A DNA stretch of 64,000 bases from Wallacemonas rigidus (taxonomy: Eukaryota > Euglenozoa > Kinetoplastea > Trypanosomatida > Trypanosomatidae), in the NCBI GenBank assembly GCA_030849045.1, contig JASAOL010000613.1:558001-622000 (forward strand), read 5' to 3'. Of the stretch, positions 19,101-26,784 are shown piece by piece (within the stretch, counting starts at the first letter, position 1; each line of letters begins with the position of its first letter). Under the pieces are notes generated by a model that saw only the letters and a list, made by a program, of their open reading frames with translations, was not told where the DNA came from and ran no database searches. Position numbers and translations under genes: made by a program.

Positions 19101-19997
19101 TCGGTGGCCACCCGCGCTACCAATTCAGGGTGCGTGAACGAATGTCGGTTGCTGAGGACCTGGATCGATGTGGCCGTGCTCCCCGCCTACGTGTTGCACA
19201 TGATGCACCTACGATCCACCACCGGCGCGGCACCGCTTCGGCGTGCGCTGAACAGCGGCGACTTTCCGCGCTTCCTTGCGCGTCTTGTGCAGCTTCCACG
19301 GCGCCATCGCTCGCTGATCACGTCACTTCTCCAAGAGATTGAAGACGCGGCGCCGACGTGCGTGCGTCCATCCCTGTCCGCTTGGTGCAAGGAGACTCGC
19401 GCTCTCTGGTCACCTGCGATGCGATCTATCAGCAGCGCACTCACACTTCCGCAGCTAGTGGTGTTTGTTATTCGTAGCACCAACGAGCTGTCTGGTGCTC
19501 ACGATGACGAGAATGATCAGCCCCACATCTTGCTGGCCCCCGGCGACGCAGTACCGCGATCCCTTCTCCTCGCATTTCTCACAATGGTCGAGCGCGGCTT
19601 CCCACTTCTTCATGTGCTGCACAACGGGCACTTTCGCTACCTCTCCGACGACGCACTCGTCCATCTGGTGCAATCGACAGTTGGCCTGCTCATTCTCCTC
19701 GACGCTGTGGTGTTGGTGGATCCACTACTCGTCTCTGCACAACTCACCCCCGAGGCCACGGCTGTGCGTGCGGTGCTTGAGCAACTCAAAGATGTGCATG
19801 ATACGCTCGCGCAGCTGCACTACCCACACGCCCTCTGCCCTTTCCCCGACATCGAAGGGGCGAGCAGACAACGTTCGCCTCCCGGTGTCGGGTCTCTTGC
19901 TGCGAAGCAGACCGTGTTTTTGCGTGTCTTGTGTGCTCACACGGCACGAGCGATCGCTAGAATGCTATCGAACGACAGCAGTGGTGTTGCTGCCTGA
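16164..19997 (+). CDS. 1,277-aa protein, probable mitochondrial helical-repeat protein
   Basis: No family is recognised with certainty. The first 30 residues are Arg-rich with few acidic residues (MRGLVGRSTCCPRGRRAVGL), as in a mitochondrial targeting sequence. Residues 50-130 contain short paired helices with Leu/Ala patterning (DAGQILIALAALSTPLPV, then LADLTLTFEALSALRI). This resembles the degenerate helical repeats of trypanosomatid organellar RNA-processing and mitoribosome-assembly proteins. The remainder is Ala/Leu/His/Arg-rich with predicted helices throughout, and no membrane segment is convincing. No C-terminal RAP domain was seen. The ATG at 16164 is 6 nt after a GTG that also lies in frame. 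A role in mitochondrial RNA metabolism is inference only. Confidence 0.75.
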   Translation: MRGLVGRSTCCPRGRRAVGLVNQRRYVFDTAGRTAKREVAARREPVLDAIVRRACRAIRFVEPGDAGQILIALAALSTPLPVRPTTLLVWIAPQLCEYALADLTLTFEALSALRISHHLVTAHLLKLILRSTCRQLTPPPTHALPPLFPLVSRLCDTVLTLRRWHTPRTVRSFVIALERTAPRSALARFLEVDQRAALHAQRGITLFLFEVYVQCGLIPCAEFSDAMPRSTERVCLFDELPFLCATLHSALWVLTPSDTERALHVLQGASGVPLAIRSARVDVAIGTEADTAREQLRALLSPRPRRHGHRGVECRATPEPPLPPFADAASTNTALREYCARLHSACRRVPRDVSFARHHLLPLLRASHAVLVRDAAFWSHYAGSNCHRPDEQFPYAVDINEDCSPDAVDSDTDAESASLLRDVLTAANEVCAIGCDGHSDAEVRAVLHDTVSLWLEAAVSSLLCRLAVFKAAVSHGGETLSWDHCGANRRASAVTGTWDVALSAVELCNRLSPFLTSGAVASSTAWAKTTKTLSQQVCAVLQWLFATLRVLKDQTEGKEKAIIGSPSQITWYSVRTHVVTNVLALLYLSTDGALIVPGCADAELQAEIRSGCCAVLPFTVESIEAFLSPPPPMSLTRVLGVGAACGDNLQRSYSLSALAATMRYSFVLRAHVVAHLFLLPHLLSPIMAFAMEADGARHVPSSEQVMGARWHAMLVSLLVAHNPPLSGAVRSAAHVWARLLSTCTLSAVRRITVASPHVVDPALLFTPERSVTVPLDPPHTGAVLAAEALHRPLEEGLTEMMTRSATLRADAQGTLCTHTLDSKHTSAVHALPKWHAHPFAAPAARDEKRVSQPGTVAFRFPSFRLFAETERLLFYAVRAIVSHVPGQCDCAHLEADASLPGVALLYMRLLCWMGGLAHATLLSAHDERSATSLFSHRDVSHCVTELIAHVLGLIVSRRATLTDVLAYLELSDDASSDATSVATRATNSGCVNECRLLRTWIDVAVLPAYVLHMMHLRSTTGAAPLRRALNSGDFPRFLARLVQLPRRHRSLITSLLQEIEDAAPTCVRPSLSAWCKETRALWSPAMRSISSALTLPQLVVFVIRSTNELSGAHDDENDQPHILLAPGDAVPRSLLLAFLTMVERGFPLLHVLHNGHFRYLSDDALVHLVQSTVGLLILLDAVVLVDPLLVSAQLTPEATAVRAVLEQLKDVHDTLAQLHYPHALCPFPDIEGASRQRSPPGVGSLAAKQTVFLRVLCAHTARAIARMLSNDSSGVAA

Positions 19998-20544
19998 AGT
20001 AGCCCAACGACGATATTGCTTTTTCTATTTGCTGCTGAATCGGTGCGCGTCTTGTTTTATTATTCGCGTATCTCTCTTCTGAATGTTTCTTCCCAATGAC
20101 TTCATTCGTTGTTCTTCTTGTTTCCCGCTTTCGGTTCTCAGTCCGCTTCCACTGCTGCGTTTGCATCGCTTAAATAAACACGATCGACTACTCACCCGCA
20201 ATCAGAGTGCTCGCCATTCTGCGATGTGCTTACCTTTCCTTCACAGGTTCACCACGCATTGGACTGTGCTTTTCGTCTTCTCTGGCCTCGAAGCTGTGTG
20301 TGTGTGTGCCTGTACTGTTGAGCGACAATCACGTCATCACATCTTGTCATGCGTGTACCCGCCACGTTAACTTCTCCTCCTGTTGTTTTTCTCTCTCCTG
20401 CTACACTATTTGTGTCACTCAGAGGCCCTAGTCGATCAGCCGGGCTGTGAGAGAGAAAAAAAAAAGAAGAAAGAGAGAAAAGTGGCCAAAATTGGATCAC
20501 ACGGGCTCTTCTCGCTTATATCTCTAATTATTGTTATTTCTTGT
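19998..20544 (+). other. Intergenic region
   Basis: A pyrimidine-rich spacer with a short TG repeat (20294-20306) and the acceptor at 20421-20422, then a purine-rich 5' UTR with A10. No gene was seen. Confidence 0.6.
20421..20422 (+). other. Probable spliced-leader acceptor
   Basis: The tract gttgtttttctctctcctgc, ending in CACTCAG, precedes this AG. It lies downstream of the GTG/ATG-like opening of the long frame near 20383. The first ATG after it is 20545, which fixes the start. Confidence 0.65.
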
Positions 20545-22662
20545 ATGCCTCAACTTCACACCACAGAGTCGGGCAATGGCCGCACAGTGACGGCCGTTGC
20601 AGGACCCTCAGACGAGCGGAAGCATCGTGTCATCCCCATAGATCGTCTGATGTATTTGCAAGCTCTCTTCCCGTACGCGTCGTTCCAGCAGCTGCAGAAC
20701 ATCATTGCCGATACCGCAGATACCGACGAGGCCGCCAGCTTAGGCTACGAGGCGCTCAACCCAGACTACACAGGGCTTCCTTATCTACGCCAACAGTGGC
20801 AACTGAAGCACGACGGGACCGTGCCGAGCACCAAACGGAAAAACGCGTTCCAAGGGATCAGTGAGACTCTTCTCGACCGTGCAGATGATTTGTTCTCTGC
20901 TGGCCAGCTCGTAGGCTTTTCCAGCGTTCGCGAGTATGACGCGACGATGCAACTGTTTCCCATCGACACCTCTGAGTGGGATGCGGTGCACCTCCACGCC
21001 TCCAGGTCGCCCGGTGAGTACGCGAACGAGGCGCTCCCCCTGACCGGCGCCGAGCAGCATAGCCCGTTCACGAAGCCTCAGAGCTCGCAGCCGCCCTCAC
21101 AGTTGCAACAACAGTCGTTGCTCAATCTGTCAGAATTCAGCTTCGGTGCGAGTGGTGTGGAAATGCCCAGTCAGCGCGTGCTGTCGGCACCGATTGTGCG
21201 CTGGGCTCCACGTGCAATACGTGTGAGCACTCGCCAGGCCCGGGAGGCTCAGCATGAGGTCTTTCGCATTTTCGATGATGCGGCTTTCTTCAGCACACCG
21301 CTCCTTCCTTTTGACATGTCGGACGCACCAGACATGCACGTCTCCACGCAGGGGCACAACGGCGTCTCCGCGATCAGCCAGCACGATCCACTTGAGGCGT
21401 GTGACGCAGCTCGGCAGCCGAGACAGACCGTGCGCTCGCTTGAGTCGCATGAACCGGTAGAACTCGACGAGGCGGCAGTCAGTGCACTACCGGAATTCGT
21501 GCGGATCTCGCCAACAGCCGAGCAAGAAGAGGCCGCCATGGACTCCACGACCAACACGCGCGTCATGGGGCCGCGGTCCCGCACATCCGCGCTGGTGGCT
21601 CTCGAGGAGCAGAAAAACCGTGGGGCCATGAGTACGACCTCGCAGAATCTGCAGCGACGCATGCAGAAGCTGAAGCCACTCGACAACACCGTCTTCCAAC
21701 AGCCTGACGCCGTCACTGCTGCCGCCCCCGCAGCCGACGCGAAGGCACCGTCCCCACACTCGGCGCAGACCGGCCCCTACCGTCGCGCAGCTGGGTCGTC
21801 CCTACCGGAGACGGAGGAGAGCGGGGGTGTCCGTGGTTGCGACGTGATGCCCGCCCTTGGCTATCACATGGAGACTCGGATAAAAGTGATGAGCACGTCG
21901 GCCTTTCTCGAGCGCGAGATCCAGGAATGGGATCAAGCAATTAACGCACTCAAACCCTACGATGGTGTCTTTGACCACAAGAACCGCTGCGAGCTAGTGG
22001 TGCAGCTCTACGATCGTTGCCCACTCTTCGTGGATCGCCTGGAGCTCATTGTCACCCGCATACTCCCCGTGATAGCGGTGGAGTTGATCGGAAAGCGTCT
22101 CTCGGAAGGGCTCCGCGAAGTGCCTGTCGAACTCCCTCTGTTCGGCTGTAAATTGGTGTCCACAGGGGAGATTCGCGTGAGGAGCGTTGTGTTTGATGTA
22201 GACAAGTGCAAGGCTGCTTTCCAGGATGAGGGCTGCCGGATTCGCCTCAAGGCGCAGGCCAAGGAGTTTTCGCTTGAACCACTCGCGTTCGCCTACATCG
22301 ACGAAGTCACAGCCGCGCGCGAGCGACGCAAGAGTGCGCAGCGTCCAAAGGAAGCAACCCGGTACAGCGCTGGAGAGGGCATGTCTGCCAGTGAGTCGCT
22401 GAACTACAAGACAGGCGTCACGAAAGGCACCATGACGATCGCGTGTAAGCGTGTCTCGGTCGAGGTTGTTGGCGGTGCGTGGCTGCTGTCAGCCGGAAAG
22501 GTGTTTATTATTGTGGAGAGTGCAAAGGTGAAGCTAGGCTCTCTCACCATATCGTCTGATGTGAAGAAGGTAAATGCACTCGCGACCCTCGCGAAACCTC
22601 TACTGAAATCTGTTCTAAAAAGGCAGCTTCAGTCCGCCTTGAAAGGCTCTCACCCTTTGTGA
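20545..22662 (+). CDS. 705-aa protein with possible TULIP-like C-terminal domain
   Basis: I do not recognise a named family. Residues 1-150 look folded, with aromatic motifs such as LMYLQALFPYASFQQLQ. The middle (about 200-440) is Gln/Ser/Ala-rich and probably disordered. The last 230 residues alternate hydrophobic strands and a long helix. They include LELIVTRILPVIAVELIG, FGCKLVSTGEIRVRSVVF and VEVVGGAWLLSAGKVFIIVE, then an amphipathic end rich in Leu and Lys (LATLAKPLLKSVLKRQLQ). This long-helix and strand pattern is reminiscent of lipid-transfer TULIP/SMP or Ham1-like folds, but it was judged by eye only. No signal peptide follows the chosen ATG; the hydrophobic stretch just upstream belongs to the untranslated leader if the acceptor is right. 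Confidence 0.8.
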   Translation: MPQLHTTESGNGRTVTAVAGPSDERKHRVIPIDRLMYLQALFPYASFQQLQNIIADTADTDEAASLGYEALNPDYTGLPYLRQQWQLKHDGTVPSTKRKNAFQGISETLLDRADDLFSAGQLVGFSSVREYDATMQLFPIDTSEWDAVHLHASRSPGEYANEALPLTGAEQHSPFTKPQSSQPPSQLQQQSLLNLSEFSFGASGVEMPSQRVLSAPIVRWAPRAIRVSTRQAREAQHEVFRIFDDAAFFSTPLLPFDMSDAPDMHVSTQGHNGVSAISQHDPLEACDAARQPRQTVRSLESHEPVELDEAAVSALPEFVRISPTAEQEEAAMDSTTNTRVMGPRSRTSALVALEEQKNRGAMSTTSQNLQRRMQKLKPLDNTVFQQPDAVTAAAPAADAKAPSPHSAQTGPYRRAAGSSLPETEESGGVRGCDVMPALGYHMETRIKVMSTSAFLEREIQEWDQAINALKPYDGVFDHKNRCELVVQLYDRCPLFVDRLELIVTRILPVIAVELIGKRLSEGLREVPVELPLFGCKLVSTGEIRVRSVVFDVDKCKAAFQDEGCRIRLKAQAKEFSLEPLAFAYIDEVTAARERRKSAQRPKEATRYSAGEGMSASESLNYKTGVTKGTMTIACKRVSVEVVGGAWLLSAGKVFIIVESAKVKLGSLTISSDVKKVNALATLAKPLLKSVLKRQLQSALKGSHPL

Positions 22663-23640
22663 AGAAGCAGTGAAGGAGGGAGGGCGAGGGGGGAGGGGGA
22701 TCAACAGGAGGGCTCGTTGGCAAATCTAAAAGACATTGTGATCTTTCATTCGCTCCCTCTCTCTCTTTGATACACAGTGTCACGCGCGCGCACAGGCACA
22801 TCGACGGTTTCTTTTTGTTTTCTTTCTTGTTTGCTTTTGCGTATAATTCGAATCTTCCCTCATTTCACTGACGGACGCCGTGAAAACAACAACAACAAAG
22901 AGAACTCGAAGGAATGCAGCGCGATAAGGAAGCGGTGCCGCTGAGGTGTAACCATGTCGCGCGGGGCCCGTTAGCAGAAGCAGAAAAGAAAAACACAGCG
23001 ACTGCCGCCGCAAGAGGAACCATACGAAGCCTAGTGACATGAGGTGGGGAACGCACGTCCTTCGGTTCTCACCACCCCCTCCTCCTTCCATTTTCCTTTC
23101 GCTTTTCACGTGCACACACACGTCTTCGCCCGCTGACACGCACGCCAAACCACTCTCCTCTTGGTCCTCCTACGCATACAACCTCTCTCTTGTCATTTTT
23201 GCAACACAGAAGTGCGGTCGCAAGGTCGCTCTCCCCCCACACAAACAATAACAACAATAATAGCATAAAACGCGACAAAAAGAGAATTATTAATTTTTTT
23301 TTTTAAGCTCCTTTCCTGGACAACAACTGGCCCACTTGCAGGAAAAAGACAAGCGACGTAGAACTATTGTTCTGTGCATACGCACGGTCACAGTTGTCCT
23401 CTCGTACACCTTGATTTGCCGCCCATTCTCGGAGTTATTGCTCCTTTTCTCCCCCCTCTCTCAAGCTGATTATTTTCTCTTCGTTTGTGCGTGCTTTCAT
23501 TTTCAAGTAGTATTTTCCCCTCCTCCGATTTGTGAGACTGCCGACTTGTCTGCACAGCACACACCTGATCCAAACCCCTTTTATTTTCTGCTTCTTGATA
23601 GCCACCAAGCATCAGGAAGTGTGAAAACGCGACTCTTAAC
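22663..23640 (+). other. Intergenic region
   Basis: About 1 kb of pyrimidine-rich spacer with CT runs, a T10 run near 23296 and an acceptor at 23600-23601. No gene was seen. Confidence 0.6.
23600..23601 (+). other. Probable spliced-leader acceptor
   Basis: The T/C-rich tract ttttattttctgcttcttga is followed by TAG. The first ATG downstream is 23641, giving a 39-nt 5' UTR. Confidence 0.65.
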
Positions 23641-24852
23641 ATGGGAAACGAAACAAGTACGCAGGCTGGACGAGATGAGTGGACGCGCAGTGGCGGCACT
23701 GTGGTGATGGCAGGGCGTCAAGTTGGTCCGCGTGAGGTGCCGTTCAAGAAATCGACGCAAGAGCTGCCAGAGCAACGCCGGCTCTGCCATTGTGTTACCG
23801 ACGCAGGTCTGGGACCGAGTAGAGCAGCCTGTGCCCACTCGCCGGTGCTGGAAAATGGCCACAACGAGCGCTTCACGGAATGGCGCGATCCACGTACGAC
23901 CACGCCACTTACTGTCGACGCACACCATCCCCTTCAGCTGACCGCAGGGGCGGAGGCCGCTTCCTTCCCGAATCCGCACAGCTCCTTCCGCACGGTGACC
24001 AACGTCGGCAGCATCGAGAACGCGGCGGAGTCACCGCGGCCGACGAGTACAGGTACGCCACGGTCGATTATGCTGCATTCCGGACCCGAGGTGCCCTTAC
24101 GCAGCCGGACGAGCGCGCTGAGCACTCGCAGTCAAGACGTGGTCCAGGAGCACGGTCGCTCGCGGTCTCAGAGTGACGATCACGATGACATCGACGCCGG
24201 CAGTGAAGACTCCTGGTCAGACGACGACAATTTCGGTCCGGCCCTCGGAAACTACCTGCTTGGCGTCTCAGAAGCCTCTGTTTATTCCCGTCGCTTCCCG
24301 AGTGCGGTGGATCGCGAGAGCCGGCGCGTCGGCTTCGGTTTCAACGGCACGACGAGTAGCCACCGCAAAGTCTCTTCGTTCCGCAACGCGCCACCGTCGC
24401 GCAGCGTCTCGGTCAGCCGTAACCCGCGGCTAAGCATGTCAGAGACGGGGGATTGTGGTCTCGGTCTGACCAACAGTGGTGAATTGAACAGTGCGGCACC
24501 GGATGGCTTGATGCCACTGGCCCGCTTTGCTGAAACCGGCACAGGCCTGTCGCGTCACGGCTCTGTGCCCATCAAGGCGACGGCGCCCGTAGCCCCCGAA
24601 CCGAGTTTCAAACGATCGGCACAGAGCTCTGTGGTCTTCAATAACAGTGTACAATTGACCGACGTGCCTGACCGTCAAGACCTTCTCGTCGGCAACCCAA
24701 ACCACAGGAGCTCACTAGCACGGCGTGTCCACACTCGGCAGTCGCCGAACGCAGCGCTGCTCCGACACCATTTCCCTGGAGACTCGCGCGAGCGCGACGA
24801 TTGGGTCCACAAGTCGGATAAGCCGCGAGTCTTATCCTTGCAGAAAGCGTAG
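23641..24852 (+). CDS. 403-aa low-complexity protein with N-myristoylation signal
   Basis: The protein opens MGNETSTQ. Gly2, a small residue at position 6 (Ser) and uncharged residues at 3 and 5-7 except Glu4 fit the N-myristoyltransferase consensus. No Cys lies at positions 3-5, so a dual myristoyl/palmitoyl signal is not evident. The rest is Ser/Arg/Thr/Pro-rich and mostly disordered, with many RxxS sites (RSRSQSDD near residue 178) and an acidic patch DDHDDIDAGSEDSWSDDD. This looks like a phosphorylated peripheral membrane or cytoskeletal protein, which is inference. No enzyme domain was seen. The ATG is the first after a clear acceptor. Confidence 0.8.
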   Translation: MGNETSTQAGRDEWTRSGGTVVMAGRQVGPREVPFKKSTQELPEQRRLCHCVTDAGLGPSRAACAHSPVLENGHNERFTEWRDPRTTTPLTVDAHHPLQLTAGAEAASFPNPHSSFRTVTNVGSIENAAESPRPTSTGTPRSIMLHSGPEVPLRSRTSALSTRSQDVVQEHGRSRSQSDDHDDIDAGSEDSWSDDDNFGPALGNYLLGVSEASVYSRRFPSAVDRESRRVGFGFNGTTSSHRKVSSFRNAPPSRSVSVSRNPRLSMSETGDCGLGLTNSGELNSAAPDGLMPLARFAETGTGLSRHGSVPIKATAPVAPEPSFKRSAQSSVVFNNSVQLTDVPDRQDLLVGNPNHRSSLARRVHTRQSPNAALLRHHFPGDSRERDDWVHKSDKPRVLSLQKA

Positions 24853-25734
24853 TTGACATCGTCTCGGAACGACCACACAGGAGCGTTTTCTTCTCACGCC
24901 CCTCGATACCGACAGCATAGCTCTGTCCACACGCGCCTGTGACCGGCGTATACACACACCACAACGACCTTGTGTGCCTTTGACTGAGAATTGTATGACG
25001 CTGGGGGGGGGGGAAGGAGGACCCGCGACGGACTCAAATCAGCTCTTATTGGCTTCTTCATTCTTACCCCCTCATTCTTTTTGCCTGAATGGCCATCTTC
25101 TCTTTTCCTTCTCTGTGGTCGGTTGACTTGTCGCTTTCTGAGTCTGTTGAGTTCTGTGTCTCTTTTTCTTCTTTTTATTGGCGTGGGTCATCCTCCTCCA
25201 GAGTGAGTTCACCCCATTTTCGCCCCCCCCCTCCTCCTCCTCTTTTTTTTTTTTTGCTTACCGCGACTTGCCGCGCTGCACAGCATTTTGTTTTTCTCTC
25301 TTAAGCACCGTGATGCCTTTCAGTTTCTTCTTCTTGCTTCGACGTACGCCTTCTTCTGCATTGATTCAGTCTCACATTCTGGTTCCTGCCGCGACTCTTT
25401 TTTTTTTTTCTCTCCGTTTCTATTCGGCTCGCTGCTTCCAGAGCGTAACATAGCGATCGTGATCTAAGTGGCCGTCGCTCTCCCTTCTGCCCACTGCATA
25501 GTTTTTTTTTTCCCCGCGGCCCTCGTTGTTTTGTGTTTAAAAGTGGCCTTCATCTGCCTTTCGCAGGTGGCGACAACATCGTAGAAGTGCACGCAACTTG
25601 TTTTGTCCTCTGGCGGCGGCCATCACCGAAGAAGTATCAGACTTCCTCGCTTCCTTCCTTCTTCATGTGTTTGCTCTCTGTGTGGTTGGCATGCTGATGC
25701 CCTGTGGTGTTCTCTCTACGCTTTCTGTCCCCCT

Positions 25735-25767
25735 TCTCTCTCTGTCTCTGTCTCTGTCTCTGTCTCT
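25735..25767 (+). repeat. TCTCTG microsatellite
   Basis: About five copies of the hexamer TCTCTG (tctctgtctctgtctctgtc) within a pyrimidine-rich intergenic region. Confidence 0.85.
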
Positions 25768-26705
25768 TTGGATGACAGTTACAGGAGCTGAGGGAACGCA
25801 AGAAAGCGCCGCGGACTCCCCGTGTGCCCTCTTTTCTTTTTCTCCTTGTGTGTTCACCTCCATGTCTCTTTTGTTTCGTTCTGCCCGCTCATGTGCCTCT
25901 CTCTCTCGGTCGGCGCGTGTTTCGGCCCCCCCCTTTTTCCCTCCCTTTGCGTAACGAGCAGAACGGTGCATGGTAGCCCTTTCCTCCCCCGTTACGATCC
26001 TTCTGGTGTGTGTGTGTTTTCCTGCGATAGTTCTTTTTTTTTTCTTTTCGTGTTTGTGGCCCAACTTTATACTTTTTGCTTTTTTTTCTTTCGCTATATG
26101 ACCCCAACTCACCTGATGTGTGTCGTTCTCATCGTCCTTCCTTAATTGGCCTTACTTCCTTGTTCTCTTTTTTTTTCTTTTTGCCTTCTCTCTCTCTCTC
26201 CAGCCATATCGCATCACGGACGGGGTTTGGAGGAGAGTCACTCAGTCTCTTCACCTCTGCATTTGGCTGGGCTTGCTCAATGTTTCCGCACGGTACGAGC
26301 ATACAGACGAAGAAGGCCCCCAAAATGGGGCTAATATAAGCAGAACAACTATCCACACAAAGGTTCAATCAAGCAGTCAGACGCGCTTAGCACGTCGATG
26401 TGTGGCCGATCGCTGAATCTCAATCAGTGAACTATCCATTTTTCTCTGACTTCACGCACACACACACACACGCTCAGACACACGCACACGCTATTTTGCC
26501 GAACTCGTAGTTGAACGCAAAATAGTCGTTGTCTGTGGCAGCCACTTCACATTTTCTTCGACTGCGTGCAAACAGCCGCGTTGGGCGCACTGTTTCATAT
26601 CACCACTCCCGTACACTTCGCTCGCATCCACGCTCCGCTTCCCGTCCCACTCTCTACTTCGCTGTTCTTGTCGTTGTTGTTTCGACGCATTTCTTGCTAC
26701 GATTA

Positions 26706-26707
26706 AG
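26706..26707 (+). other. Probable spliced-leader acceptor for the XRN gene
   Basis: The tract gttcttgtcgttgttgtttc, continued by gcatttcttgc, precedes TTAAG. The first ATG after it is 26785 (77-nt 5' UTR), which starts exactly at the conserved XRN N-terminus. Confidence 0.6.
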
Positions 26708-26784
26708 TGCACGGTGCGGCTGTCCGCTCCGCAAGAGACAAGGGAATCACCGTTGCAGTGCACCCTCTCACCGTGGCGGTCGCT

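Larger units (their letters stand above)
24853..26784 (+). other. 1.9-kb intergenic region without a supported gene
   Basis: The longest gap in the rightward cluster. It has many T runs, C/T tracts and a TCTCTG microsatellite (25735-25767). All open frames in it translate to Phe/Leu/Ser/Cys-rich or Lys/Glu-rich low-complexity sequence and lack a good start. An acceptor for the next gene lies at 26706-26707. It could contain a long 3' UTR, an unrecognised small RNA, or a gene lost from this lineage. Confidence 0.5.

Noticed and set aside
25598-25954. 118-codon Leu/Ser/Cys-rich frame
   Set aside because: Its sequence follows a TCTCTG repeat and pyrimidine spacer and has no conserved character.
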